Below are positions 6,480-15,936 of a DNA stretch of 64,000 nucleotides, piece by piece; position 1 is the first letter of the stretch; each line of letters opens with the position of its first letter. Origin of the DNA: Solirubrobacter sp963837485 (lineage in GTDB: Bacteria; Actinomycetota; Thermoleophilia; Solirubrobacterales; Solirubrobacteraceae); assembly GCA_963837485.1 (NCBI GenBank), contig CAWINP010000004.1:558001-622000 (forward strand), given 5' to 3'. Under the pieces are notes generated by a model, which saw only the letters and a program-made list of their open reading frames with translations, was not told the origin of the DNA and made no database searches. A program made the position numbers and the translations under genes.

Positions 6480-9300
6480 TCCCAAGCTTGCGATAGCCCG
6501 CCGCCAGATGGGTCTCGACCGTCTTGATCGACAGGAACAGCGCCTGCGCGATCTCGCGGTTGCCCTTGCCGGCGGCCGCCAGCGAGCAGATCTCGCGCTG
6601 GCGCGGGGTGAGCGCCGCCGCTCCCTCGATCGCCGCCTGGCGCGGGCGCAACCCGGTGGCCACGAGCTCGCGCCGCGCCCTGGCGGCCAGCGGCGCGGCG
6701 CCGGCGGCGTCGGCCTCGGCCAGCGCCGGGCGCAGCTGGTCGCGCGCGGCGACGCGGGCGCCCTGGCGCGAGAGGGTGGAGCCGAGCTCCAGCCGCACGC
6801 GCACGGTGTCGAGCACGGCCGTGACGCCGCCGGCCACACCGAGCGCGCGGCGGCAGATCGCCAACCGCTGCTCGTCGTCGGCCTCGGCCACGGCGCGCGC
6901 GTGCAGCGCGGTCACGAGCGGCACCGGCGCGCCGAAGCGCTCCGCGCGCAGCACGTCCTCGTCGGCCAGCATGGCGGCCTCGTCGCGGCGCCCGAGGTGG
7001 GCGAGCGCGAGCGCCGCGGTCGAGCGCCAGCGCGTGACGGTGGGGTTCGAGCGGCCCTGGCGCTCGCGCAGGGCGCCGGCCTCGCGGGCCTCCGTGTACG
7101 CGCGCTCGTAGTCGCCCATGGCCAGGTAGAGGCGGGCGCGGGCGTCGCGGGCGCCGGCGTCGGCGTCGCTGGAGCCGAGCGGGCCGTCGAGCCCGCGCGC
7201 GCGCAGCAGCGCCTCCGCCTCCTCGTAGGCGCCGCGCTCGGCGAGCGCCCGGATCAGCACCTCGACGGCGCCGCCGGCGATGGGCCCGAGGTCGTCGCCG
7301 GCGAGCTCGAGCGCGGCGGTCGCCTCGCGCTGGGCGACGAGCACGTCGCCGGTGCGCAACGCCAGCTCGCTCGCGTACCAGGCCGCCGACGCGCGCAGCC
7401 GGCGCGAGCGCCTCGTCTCCGCCTCGTCGAGCAGCGCGTCGATCGCGCCGCGCGCGCGGGCGTGCTGGTCGGTCAGCACCAGCGACCGCACGGCGAGGTG
7501 GTACGCGCCGCGGCGGCCGGACTCGCGCAGCAGCACGTCGCCGTCGAGCGCCTCCATGGCAAGCGCCGCGCACGCCTCGGCCGGCGCGCTTCCCAGCTCG
7601 ATCGCCGCCCACGCGCGATGCGCGCTGACCGCACGCACGAGCGCGGGGTCGGGCAGCGCGACGGCGCCGAGCGTGTCGAGCCGGGCCGCCCGTTCGGCGG
7701 TCGCGTCGGGCCGGGTGACGAACGCGTCGAGCGCGGCGACGTCGAGCGCCGCGCGCGCGGCGGGGTCGCCCTCGCCGGCGCGCGCGTCGTCGAGCACGGC
7801 CGCGAGCTTCTCATCGCCGCCGGAGAAGCCCTGCAGCGCGGCGAGCCGCGTCAGCACGTCGATCCGGCTGTCGCGGTCGTGCGGCTCGCTGAGCGAGTCG
7901 TGCAGCCGCCGCCGCGCGTCCGGCAGCTCCGCGTCGAACGCCGCGGCGGCCAGCTTGGCGAGGATGCCGCCGCGGTCGTCGCCCTCGGCGCGCTCGCGCA
8001 GCGCGCGGTCGAGATAGGCGGCCGCGGCGCGCGGCGCGTTGCGCTCGGCCGCGTCGGCGGCCGCGCGCACGAGCAGCGCGGTGACCTCGGGGTCGCCGTG
8101 CGGGTCGCACTCGAGCAGGTGCCCGGCGACCGCGGCGATGCTCGCGCCGGAGTCGGCCAGCAGGCGAGCCGCGTCGCGGTGCAGGCGCTCGCGCTCGGTG
8201 CCGGCCAGGTCGTCGATGATCGCGGTCGCGATCAGGTCGTGCGCGAAGCGCGCGCGGCCGGCGGCGAGCAGGCCGGCCGAGCGCAGCGAGTCGCGCGCCG
8301 GGGCGAGCTCGCCGATCGGCAGGCCGGCCAGCGCGGCCACGACCTGCGGCGGCGCGCCGTGGCCGAGGATCGCCAGCGCGGCGGCGACCGCGCGCGCATT
8401 GTGCGTCAGGGCGGCGAGCCGCAGACGCACCATGTCACGCGCGACGCCGGTTACGGGGCCCGGCGCCTGCGCGGCGCCGACCGAGGCCGTCCCGTAGGCG
8501 GCGAGCTGGCGCCCGAGCTCGTCGAGCAGCCACGGACTGCCTCCGACCGCTTGGCCGCAGTCGCGGCATACACGCAGCGACGCGTCCGGGGCATGCCGGC
8601 GGATCAGCGCGACCGCGCCCCACAGGGTCAGCGGCTTCGGGCGCAGCACGGTCGCCGCGCGGGCGGCGCCGAGCAGGCTCAGCAGGTCCGACGCGGCGTC
8701 GGGGTCGTCGGCGCGGGCGGCGACGGCGATCAGGATCGGGAGCTGCTCGATCCGCCGGGCCAGGTACGCGAGCACCTCGAGCGATGCGCGGTCCGACCAC
8801 TGCGCGTCGTCGACCACGAGCACGAGCGGCCGCGTGGCGGCGAGCGCGGAGCACAGCCAGAAGATGCTGTGCGCCACCATCGTCGTCGCGTCGCCGTCGG
8901 GAACCCGCTCGCCGAGCAGCAGCCGGCCGGCGTCGCCGGCCGCGCCTGCGAGCAGACGCTCGCGCTCGCGCTCGGACGCGCCGCGCAGCGGCGTCTCGAG
9001 CAGCGTGCGGATGGCGCCATAGGGGAAGTGGCGCTCGAACGGGCCGGGCGCGGCGCGGCGGACGTCGCAGCCCGCCTCGGCGGCGCGCCGTTCGGTGTGG
9101 TCGAGCAGGGCCGTCTTGCCGAGGCCGGCGGCGGCCTCGAGTACGACCGCCGCACCGCGGCCGGACGTGGCCGTGGCCAGGGCGTCGCCAAGCACGCCGA
9201 GCTCGGATGCGCGCTCGAGCAGCGGGGGATCGCCGACGACGCGGTCGAGACGCGGCTCGCGGACGGCCGGGGCGCCGTGCGCGTGCGCTCTCTGAAGCAT
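6442..9300 (-). CDS. LAL-type regulator: AAA ATPase with C-terminal LuxR helix-turn-helix
   Basis: The 952-residue cytosolic transcription regulator has Walker A AAAGLGKTALL (near residue 50), Walker B LVLVVDDAQWSD, a long TPR-like alpha-helical middle, and a GerE/LuxR domain at the C-terminus (LTPRQREICSLAAAGKGNREIA, SIKTVETHLAAGYRKLGI). ATG 9300 was chosen because the in-frame extension to 9573 would overlap the small gene upstream. The 3' end overlaps the convergent fusion gene by 38 bases. The neighbouring DUF4242 gene and a second LAL protein suggest a local regulatory unit. The ligand is unknown. Confidence 0.92.
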   Translation of the reverse strand: MLQRAHAHGAPAVREPRLDRVVGDPPLLERASELGVLGDALATATSGRGAAVVLEAAAGLGKTALLDHTERRAAEAGCDVRRAAPGPFERHFPYGAIRTLLETPLRGASERERERLLAGAAGDAGRLLLGERVPDGDATTMVAHSIFWLCSALAATRPLVLVVDDAQWSDRASLEVLAYLARRIEQLPILIAVAARADDPDAASDLLSLLGAARAATVLRPKPLTLWGAVALIRRHAPDASLRVCRDCGQAVGGSPWLLDELGRQLAAYGTASVGAAQAPGPVTGVARDMVRLRLAALTHNARAVAAALAILGHGAPPQVVAALAGLPIGELAPARDSLRSAGLLAAGRARFAHDLIATAIIDDLAGTERERLHRDAARLLADSGASIAAVAGHLLECDPHGDPEVTALLVRAAADAAERNAPRAAAAYLDRALRERAEGDDRGGILAKLAAAAFDAELPDARRRLHDSLSEPHDRDSRIDVLTRLAALQGFSGGDEKLAAVLDDARAGEGDPAARAALDVAALDAFVTRPDATAERAARLDTLGAVALPDPALVRAVSAHRAWAAIELGSAPAEACAALAMEALDGDVLLRESGRRGAYHLAVRSLVLTDQHARARGAIDALLDEAETRRSRRLRASAAWYASELALRTGDVLVAQREATAALELAGDDLGPIAGGAVEVLIRALAERGAYEEAEALLRARGLDGPLGSSDADAGARDARARLYLAMGDYERAYTEAREAGALRERQGRSNPTVTRWRSTAALALAHLGRRDEAAMLADEDVLRAERFGAPVPLVTALHARAVAEADDEQRLAICRRALGVAGGVTAVLDTVRVRLELGSTLSRQGARVAARDQLRPALAEADAAGAAPLAARARRELVATGLRPRQAAIEGAAALTPRQREICSLAAAGKGNREIAQALFLSIKTVETHLAAGYRKLGISSRDDLASALG

Positions 9301-9373
9301 GGGGAGATGCCTTTCTATATCGATCAGTGCGGCTGTGGGGAGGATCGGCGGCCCGTGCGACCGCAGGTAGGCG

Positions 9374-9634
9374 CTACCGCGTGGCGGCGACGGCGGTGAC
9401 GCGTCCGTACGGGAGCTCGGCGAGCTCCGCCGCGTCACGCACCGCGTCGGCCGAGGAGGCCTCGATAAGCAAGAAGCACGTCTCGTCATCGGGGACGAAG
9501 ATCGTGCGTTCCAATCGCACCGGGATTCCCCGGCGCGTCTGTTCCTCGGCGGCCAGTCGCACCCGCTCGGCATCGCGTTCGATCGCGCATGCGTCGGCCC
9601 GGGACACGTACAGCTCCACGAGGTACTCGCTCAC
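9374..9634 (-). CDS. DUF4242-type (SCO4226-like nickel-binding) small protein
   Basis: A compact ferredoxin-like protein of about 86 residues. It begins SEYLVELYVSRADA and ends with the family's typical block RTIFVPDDETCFLLIEASSADAVRDAAELAELPYGRVTAV. Related proteins form dimers and one (SCO4226) binds nickel. GTG 9634 fits the family N-terminus; an upstream GTG at 9658 would add 8 residues. It lies alone between two LAL regulator genes on the same strand, 73 bases before one and 60 after the other. Metal binding here is inferred. Confidence 0.75.
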   Translation of the reverse strand: MSEYLVELYVSRADACAIERDAERVRLAAEEQTRRGIPVRLERTIFVPDDETCFLLIEASSADAVRDAAELAELPYGRVTAVAATR

Positions 9635-9694
9635 GGTGGGCAAAGCTACGGGGCCCACCCTTAGAGCGAAATCACGGAAACCTCACGATTTGAC

Positions 9695-12442
9695 CTAATC
9701 GCGCTCTGCAAGCCGATTCGCGAGCTGCGCGCGCGACCTGACCCCGAGCTTTGCGTAGGCACGCGAGAGGTGGACCTCGACGGTGTGCACGGCCAGCTTG
9801 AGGCCCGCGGCGATCTCCTTGTTCGCCATCCCACCGGCCGCCAGCTCTACCACCTCGCGCTCCGTCGGGGTCAGCTCGCCGGTCGCGCGCGGCTTGCGGC
9901 CGCCTACGCGCGAGAGGTCGGCGCGGGCCTGCTGGGCCCAGCCCTCGGAGCCGAGCGCGTCGAACCCGGCGACGGCGCCCTCCAGCGCCTCGCGCGCGGC
10001 GCCCCACTGCTTCTCCCGCCGCTGCGCGCGACCGAGGCTGAGCAGCGTCCGGGCATGGTCGAAGGCAAGGCCGAGCCGCTCGTAGTCGGCGGCCGCCTCG
10101 GCGAGCGCGAGCGTGTGGCTCGAGTCGTAGGCGGCCGCGAGCCCGATCACCGCGTCGCAGCGCTTGACCGTCGCCAGGCCCCAGGGGTGCGCGAGCCGCT
10201 CCGAGCGCACGCGCAGCCGCTCGACCACCGCCTGCGCCCGCTCCAGATCGCCGGCGTCGGCGAGCGCCTCGACCAGCTCGGGGGCGACCGGGAACGCGCC
10301 CGGCTCCCCCACCCGCTCGCGCGCGAGGTGCTCCCACGCCGCGCCGAGGAGCTCGGCGGCGCGCTCGGGCTCGCGCGTCAGCAGCGCCGCGACGCCGCGC
10401 GCGCGATGCGACTCCAGCCAGTCCCAGCGCGACCCGACCCGCTCCGCGCGCTCGATCGCGTCGGCCGCCCAGCGCTCGGCGTCCTCGGGGTCCCCGACGC
10501 CGGCGGCCAGCAGCGCGCGGCAGCGCTCGTACATCGGCCGGATCAGCAGGTCGCCCTCCGAGGACTGCGCCCACTCGTCGAGCCGGCGGCGGGCGGCCGC
10601 CCAGTCCCCGCGGCGCAGCTCGAGCTCGCACACGTGCAGCCGCATCAGCGCGTACGACATCGCCTCGCCGCGCTCGTCCGACAGCGCGAGCAGGCGCTCC
10701 AGGATCTCTCGCGCGCGCTCCAGCTCGCCGCGCCACACGAGCCGCTGGCCGGCCACGCGCTCGGGCGTGGTGGCAATGTAGGAGGACGTGTCGGCGAGCG
10801 CGTCCGAGCGCTCGCACAGCTCGTCGATCGAGTGGCCGCCGAGCGCCCGCGCCCACCCGAGCGCGTACAGCGCGCGGCGCTCGACGTCGCGGACCCCGGC
10901 GCCGGCCGAGAGCGAGGCGAGCGCCCACGCCTCGGCGTCCGGGATCCGGGCGACCGAGCTGGCCACGCCGTTGGTCGCCTTCTGGGAGAGCACGTGCGCG
11001 CGGATCAGCGGGTCGTCGCGCGACTCGGCGAGCGCGCGGTCGAGGTAGCGCTCGACGTCCCACACGGTCCGCGGGCCGGCGCCGTCGCTCAGCAGCAGCC
11101 ACGCGCGGGCGCGCGCGCTGCCGCTGGGCAGCGAGTCGACGGCGGGCGTCAGCAGGTCGGTCGCGTGCTGCTTCTCCCCCGCCCGCTCGAAGTAGGAGGC
11201 GAGCGTCAGCAGCCGCTCGTCGCGCTCGGCGGACTCCGGCGGGGTCAGCCGCAGCGCGTGCTCGGCGAGCCGCGCGGCGGGCTGGCGGGCGCCGCGCGCC
11301 GCCGCCCTTCCCGCCGCCTCGCTCAGCGAAGCCGCCAGCTCGGCGTCCGGCCGGTCGGTCGCGCGCGCGAGGTGCAGGGCGCGCAGCTGGTCGTCGGCGA
11401 CGACCCCGGCGAGCGCCTTGTGCAGCTCGCGCCGCTCGCGCGGCTTGGAGCGCTTGCTCGCCGCGGCGGCCAGCAGCGGATGCGACACGCGCACGCGGGC
11501 GCCGTCGACGCGCACGACGCCGGCGTCGACCGCGTCCTCCAGCGCCGCCGCGCCCTCGAGCGCGGTCAGGTCGTCGGCCCGCAGGTCGGCGCTCAGCGCG
11601 AGCGCGAGCAGCAGCCGGCGCACCGGGCCGTCGAGGCCGGCGACGCGCGTACCGAGCAGGTCCTCGACCGCGTCGGGCACGGGGATGTCCTCGCCGGCCG
11701 CGGGCACGCCCTGCTCGACGAGCACCCGGCCGACTTCGAGCGTGAACAGCGGGTTGCCGAGCGTGGACTCGACGATCTTGCGCAGCAGCGGGCGCGAGAG
11801 GCTGAGGCCGAGCCGCTCGGCCAGCAGCCGGCGCGTCGCCCCGAGGCTGAGCGGGCCGACCTCCAGGCGCTCCAGGCCGCGCCGCTCGAGCGCGAGCTCG
11901 AGCGCGCCCGCGCGGCCCGGGCGCTTGGTGAGCAGGAAGCCGACCGGCTCGTTCTGGAGCCGCCGCGCCGCGAACGCGAGCACGTCGGCCGAGGCCGCGT
12001 CGAGCCACGGGACGTCGTCGACCGCCAGCAGCAGCGGACGCTCCTCGGCGAGCGCGCGCAGCGCGTTGAGGAAGCCGAGCGCGATCGCCCCGGGCTCGGG
12101 CGGCACGCCCGCCGGCTCGCGACGCAGCAGCGCGACCTCGAGCGCGGCGAGCTGCGGCGCCGGCAGGCGGGCCAGCGCGCTCGACTCGACGCCGTCGCAG
12201 AGGTCGATCAGGGCGGCGAACGGCAGCCGCGTCTCGGCCGCGCTCGGGCGCACGACGAGCGCGCGCGAGCCGCGTCCGCGCGCGATCGCGAGGCCGGCCT
12301 CCCACAGCGTCGTCTTGCCGATGCCGGGCCCGCCGGTGAGCGCGAGCGCCCCGTCGTCGCGCGCGAGCACGGCGCGCACCGCCGCCAGCTCCGGCTCGCG
12401 CCCGACGATCGGTACCCGCGCGTCGCGCTCGGAGATCAGCAC
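9695..12442 (-). CDS. LAL-type LuxR-family ATPase regulator
   Basis: The 915-residue regulator has Walker A GGPGIGKTTLW near residue 38, Walker B LLLAVDDVPWLD near residue 140, a helical-repeat middle, and a C-terminal LuxR domain (LTPTEREVVELAAGGMANKEIA, AVHTVEVHLSRAYAKLGV). The start is GTG 12442, preceded by an A/G-rich stretch (gaaggtaggcgg) that can act as ribosome binding site. It shares architecture but not close sequence identity with the protein ending at 6442. The promoter must lie in 12443-12771, which also holds a sigma-28-like site facing the other way. Confidence 0.92.
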   Translation of the reverse strand: MLISERDARVPIVGREPELAAVRAVLARDDGALALTGGPGIGKTTLWEAGLAIARGRGSRALVVRPSAAETRLPFAALIDLCDGVESSALARLPAPQLAALEVALLRREPAGVPPEPGAIALGFLNALRALAEERPLLLAVDDVPWLDAASADVLAFAARRLQNEPVGFLLTKRPGRAGALELALERRGLERLEVGPLSLGATRRLLAERLGLSLSRPLLRKIVESTLGNPLFTLEVGRVLVEQGVPAAGEDIPVPDAVEDLLGTRVAGLDGPVRRLLLALALSADLRADDLTALEGAAALEDAVDAGVVRVDGARVRVSHPLLAAAASKRSKPRERRELHKALAGVVADDQLRALHLARATDRPDAELAASLSEAAGRAAARGARQPAARLAEHALRLTPPESAERDERLLTLASYFERAGEKQHATDLLTPAVDSLPSGSARARAWLLLSDGAGPRTVWDVERYLDRALAESRDDPLIRAHVLSQKATNGVASSVARIPDAEAWALASLSAGAGVRDVERRALYALGWARALGGHSIDELCERSDALADTSSYIATTPERVAGQRLVWRGELERAREILERLLALSDERGEAMSYALMRLHVCELELRRGDWAAARRRLDEWAQSSEGDLLIRPMYERCRALLAAGVGDPEDAERWAADAIERAERVGSRWDWLESHRARGVAALLTREPERAAELLGAAWEHLARERVGEPGAFPVAPELVEALADAGDLERAQAVVERLRVRSERLAHPWGLATVKRCDAVIGLAAAYDSSHTLALAEAAADYERLGLAFDHARTLLSLGRAQRREKQWGAAREALEGAVAGFDALGSEGWAQQARADLSRVGGRKPRATGELTPTEREVVELAAGGMANKEIAAGLKLAVHTVEVHLSRAYAKLGVRSRAQLANRLAERD

Positions 12443-12477
12443 CCGCCTACCTTCTCAGACCGGAGTCCGGCGACGGA

Positions 12478-12503
12478 CAAAGTTCAGGGGCGTTCCCCGA
12501 TTG
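12478..12503 (+). promoter_or_regulatory. FliA (sigma-28)-type promoter, site B
   Basis: CAAAGTTC (12478-12485), an 11-base spacer and CCGATTG (12497-12503) match the sigma-28 layout better than the other two sites. It would produce a leader of about 260 bases before the RTX-like gene at 12772. The 329-base gap 12443-12771 holds no other gene I can support; its remainder is GC-rich leader without an obvious structure. Confidence 0.55.
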
Positions 12504-12771
12504 CCCAGGGTGGGCGGCGCGCCGTAGCTTTGCCTCACCCGCAGTTGGAGCATGGATGCCCGGCCCTCTTCCGTGCTCCGCCCGGAACTGCTGCGGGAAA
12601 TCCCGTGCTCCCGCGGGCCTGCGAGTCCCTCCCGATCGCAGGCTCGCGGCGGCGCGGGGTGCGCGACCTCTCCGGCACATGACCAGTCACTGTGCCGCGG
12701 GCGCCGCCGCCGACAATCGGTCGGCGCCCCGGAGATTTGCGCACCGCCTCAACTACGACATCAGGAGCAGG

Positions 12772-15246
12772 ATGAATCTCCACGCTGACCGGGTCGGCCG
12801 GCGAGTGCTCACCATGAGCGCCGCCGCCGGCTCGATCCTCGCGACACTGACGTTCGCGACCTCCCAGGCAGACGCCTCCTACACCGCGCAGGTGAAGGCG
12901 GGCACGCTGCAGATCCGCGGCGACGCCGCGAGCGACAAGCTCGTGCTGGCGCCAACCCCGACGACGCTGGTGCTCGACGTCGGCGACGACGGCACGCCCG
13001 ACTTCACGTTCGACCGCTCGACGTTCACCGCGGTCAGCGTCCAGGCCGGCGACGGCAACGACGAGGTGCGCGTGCTCAACGCCGCCGCGCCGCTGGACAT
13101 GACGATCGACGGCGGCAACGGCGACGACACGCTGATCGGCGGCAACGGCGCCGAGACGCTGCTCGGCGGCTCCGGCAACGACTTCGCCGACGGCAACATC
13201 GGCGCTGACACCGCGCGCCTCGGCGGCGGCAACGACACGTTCGAGTGGGATCCCGGCGACGGCTCCGACACCGTCGACGGCCAGTCCGGCACCGACACGC
13301 TCGCGTTCAACGGCTCGAACATCGGCGAGGAGATCCACGTCGCCGGCAACACGCTCACGCGCAACGTCGCCGCGGTCACGACGACCTTTGGCGGCCTCGA
13401 GAACCTCAACCTGCACACGTTCGGCAGCGCCGACGTCGTCAACTTCGACGGGCCGGTCGACTTCAAGACGGCAACCGTCGACCCCGGTGCCGATGCCGCG
13501 GCCGACCGCGTCAACGTCAACGGCACCGACGGCGACGACCAGTTCGACCTGCTGCCCGGCGCCGTCGAGCTCGACGGCACGACAGTGAACATGCCGGTCA
13601 CCGAGCCGAGCGACATCGAGGTCGCGGTCGGCGGCGCCGGCGATGACACCGCCACCTACACCGGCACCGCCGGCGACGACCAGATCTCCTTCGGTCGCAA
13701 CGCCTCCGACACCGTGTTCGTGGCCACCGGCAGCACGATGCTCGCCAACGTGCAGGTCGATCACACCGTGCTCAAGGGCATGGCGGGCAACGACCTGATC
13801 GCCGGCCAGAACGGCGTTGCGTCGGTGGTCCCGCAGGTGACGCTCGACGGCGGCGCCGGCGACGACGACCTGCGCGGCGGCGACGGCGCCGACACGCTGC
13901 TCGGCGGCTCCGGCAACGACCACGTCGACGGCAACATCGGCGCCGACAGCGCGCGGATGGGCAGCGGCAACGACCGCTTCGAGTGGGACCCGGGCGACGG
14001 CTCGGACACCGTCGACGGCCAGTCCGGCACCGACGCGCTCGACTTCAACGGCTCCAACATCGGCGAGGCGATCCACGTCGCCGGCCACCAGCTCACGCGC
14101 AACGTCGCCGCGATCACGATGAACTACACGGTCGAGGGCGTGAACGTGCGGACCCTCGGCGGCGCCGACACCGTCACCACCGGCGACCTCGACGGCCTGA
14201 AGACCGTCAACGCCGACGTCGGGGCGTTCGACGGTGGCGACGACGGCGCGGCCGACGACGTGATCGTCTCCGGCACCGACGGCGACGACGAGATCGACCT
14301 CGGGGACAACTCGATCACCGCCCCGAGCGGCGCCACCGTGAGCGTCTCCAACCAGCAGCCCCTCGACCGCCTGATCGCCGACGGCGGCCTCGGCGACGAC
14401 ACCGTCGTCCAGACCGGCACCGCGGGCGACGACGCGATCTCCTTCGGCCGCAACGGCGACGCCGTGTTCATCGCCCAGGGCACCTCGCTCGTCAACCTCC
14501 GCGCCGAGCACACGCTCATCAAGGGCATGGCGGGCAACGACCTGATCGCCGGCCAGAACGGCGTCGCGGCGATCACGCAGGTCACGCTCGACGGCGGCGC
14601 CGGCGACGACGACATTCGCGGCGGCGACGGCGCCGACGCGCTGCTCGGCGGCTCCGGCAACGACCACATCGACGGCAACATCGGCGCCGACACCGCGCTG
14701 ATGGGCTCCGGCGACGACACGTTCGAGTGGGATCCGGGCGACGGGTCGGACACCGTCGACGGCCAGGGCGGGACCGACTCGCTCGACTTCCACGGCTCCA
14801 ACATCGGCGAAGAGCTCGTGGCGTCGGCCGACGGGACACATGTCCGCTTCACCCGCAACGTCGCGGCGATCGTCATGGACCTCGACAACGTCGAGGGCAT
14901 GGTCGTGCGCTCGCTCGGCGGCGTCGACCAGGTGACCGTCGGCGACCTCAGCGGGACCGATATGAAGACCGCCGCCGTCAACCTCGGCGCGTTCGACGGC
15001 ACGCCGGACGCCACCCCGGACACGGTGACCGTGACCGGCACCGCGAAGCGCGACAACGTCGCCGTCACGAAGGCCGGCGGGCAGGTGCTCGTGAAGGGCC
15101 TCCCGACGCAGACGACGATCGCGGGCAGCGACCCGGGCATCGACCTCCTGCGGGTGAACACGCTCGCCGGGGACGACAACGTCACCGTCGCTCCCGACGT
15201 CGCGGACCTGATGGCCACGGCCGTCGACCTCGGCAACGACCGCTAG
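12772..15246 (+). CDS. Secreted RTX-like calcium-binding repeat protein with three large modules
   Basis: The 824-residue secreted protein starts at ATG 12772, six bases after AGGAG, with a signal peptide ending near TSQADAS. It contains RTX-type nonapeptides (GGNGDDTLIGGNGAETLLGG, GGSGNDHVDGNIGADSARMG) that bind Ca2+ in beta-rolls. Three modules of about 246-249 residues repeat, each with DGNIGAD, F(E/R)WDPGDGSDTVDGQ and a GSNIGE block; their DGNIGAD copies lie near residues 140, 386 and 635. The DNA repeats with a period of about 740 bases. There is no protease or adhesin catalytic domain. It is probably a surface or S-layer-like structural protein. Confidence 0.88.
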   Translation: MNLHADRVGRRVLTMSAAAGSILATLTFATSQADASYTAQVKAGTLQIRGDAASDKLVLAPTPTTLVLDVGDDGTPDFTFDRSTFTAVSVQAGDGNDEVRVLNAAAPLDMTIDGGNGDDTLIGGNGAETLLGGSGNDFADGNIGADTARLGGGNDTFEWDPGDGSDTVDGQSGTDTLAFNGSNIGEEIHVAGNTLTRNVAAVTTTFGGLENLNLHTFGSADVVNFDGPVDFKTATVDPGADAAADRVNVNGTDGDDQFDLLPGAVELDGTTVNMPVTEPSDIEVAVGGAGDDTATYTGTAGDDQISFGRNASDTVFVATGSTMLANVQVDHTVLKGMAGNDLIAGQNGVASVVPQVTLDGGAGDDDLRGGDGADTLLGGSGNDHVDGNIGADSARMGSGNDRFEWDPGDGSDTVDGQSGTDALDFNGSNIGEAIHVAGHQLTRNVAAITMNYTVEGVNVRTLGGADTVTTGDLDGLKTVNADVGAFDGGDDGAADDVIVSGTDGDDEIDLGDNSITAPSGATVSVSNQQPLDRLIADGGLGDDTVVQTGTAGDDAISFGRNGDAVFIAQGTSLVNLRAEHTLIKGMAGNDLIAGQNGVAAITQVTLDGGAGDDDIRGGDGADALLGGSGNDHIDGNIGADTALMGSGDDTFEWDPGDGSDTVDGQGGTDSLDFHGSNIGEELVASADGTHVRFTRNVAAIVMDLDNVEGMVVRSLGGVDQVTVGDLSGTDMKTAAVNLGAFDGTPDATPDTVTVTGTAKRDNVAVTKAGGQVLVKGLPTQTTIAGSDPGIDLLRVNTLAGDDNVTVAPDVADLMATAVDLGNDR

Positions 15247-15254
15247 GCGCCCAG

Positions 15255-15280
15255 CAAAGTTCAGGGTTCGACCCCGAGTG
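15255..15280 (+). promoter_or_regulatory. FliA (sigma-28)-type promoter, site C
   Basis: CAAAGTTC (15255-15262), an 11-base spacer and CCGAGTG (15274-15280) lie 33 bases before the lipoprotein start at 15313. The layout is identical to sites A and B. The GGTTCGACCCC stretch inside it looks like a tRNA T-arm by chance. Confidence 0.5.
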
Positions 15281-15312
15281 ACACCGTCTCGGGCAACAGA
15301 GAGGCTCAAACG

Positions 15313-15936
15313 ATGACCAAAGTTGTGACCATCGGTACGGCGCTGCTGGCGTTGCTGCTGGCGGCGTGCGGCGGCGGCTCGGAAGGGTACTCCGAAGCGC
15401 CCGAGACGGCGGTCGCCGCGCACACCGCGGTGCCGACGGCGACCGCCGCGCCGGCCAAGACCGCCAAGAGCAGGCCGGACGCCGACGGCGACGGCATCCC
15501 CGACGCGGTGACCCTCAAGGGCAGGCTGGGCGACACGCTGACGCTCGAGGGCGCAGGCCTGAACGACGACCACACGAAGTCGAAGATCCGCGTCACCCTG
15601 CAGGGCATCAAGGGCCCGTTCCAGGGCTTCAAGGTGGCGAGCAACCGCCAGATCATCGGCGTCACGCTGAAGGTCAAGAACGTCGGCAAGCTCTCCTACG
15701 ACGATCCGCTGCCCTCCGGCCAGCTGACGGGCGCCAGCGGCGAGTCGGGCAAGCAGACGTCGTTGATTCCGTTCGGCGGCTCCAACCCCTGCGACAACCC
15801 GTCGCTGAAGCTCAAGACCGGCCAGTCCAAAAGCGTCTGCATCGCGTTCGAGGTCCCGAGGTCCGACAAGCCGCGGACGTTCGAGTTCGGCACCGACAGC
15901 GGGTTCGGCGACACCGGCCTGTGGAAGCTACATTGA
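15313..15936 (+). CDS. Lipoprotein with DUF4352-like immunoglobulin-fold domain
   Basis: The 207-residue protein has a lipobox LLLAACGG: Cys near residue 19 would be lipidated and anchor it outside the membrane. A Thr/Ala/Pro linker with a DADGDGIPDA motif (an EF-hand-like calcium loop) follows. The C-terminal domain (GDTLTLEGAG, IIGVTLKVKNVGKLSYDDPLP, CIAFEVPRSDKPRTFEFGT) resembles DUF4352/telomeric-repeat-binding Ig-like extracellular domains and carries two Cys that may pair. Ribosome binding site AGAGAGG precedes it. It is translationally coupled to the next gene. Confidence 0.8.
   Translation: MTKVVTIGTALLALLLAACGGGSEGYSEAPETAVAAHTAVPTATAAPAKTAKSRPDADGDGIPDAVTLKGRLGDTLTLEGAGLNDDHTKSKIRVTLQGIKGPFQGFKVASNRQIIGVTLKVKNVGKLSYDDPLPSGQLTGASGESGKQTSLIPFGGSNPCDNPSLKLKTGQSKSVCIAFEVPRSDKPRTFEFGTDSGFGDTGLWKLH

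Noticed and set aside
9301..9573. N-terminal extension of the LAL regulator
   Set aside because: It overlaps the DUF4242 gene in another frame and has no domain signature; ATG 9300 fits better.
15262..15274. GGTTCGACCCC looks like a tRNA T-arm
   Set aside because: No acceptor, D-arm or anticodon arm can be built around it; it lies in the FliA-like promoter spacer before the lipoprotein gene.
12535..15573. 1012-residue frame on the minus strand opposite the RTX-like gene
   Set aside because: It mirrors the repeated sense gene and shows only Arg/Gly/Val-rich shadow composition; the sense strand has signal peptide, ribosome binding site and RTX motifs.
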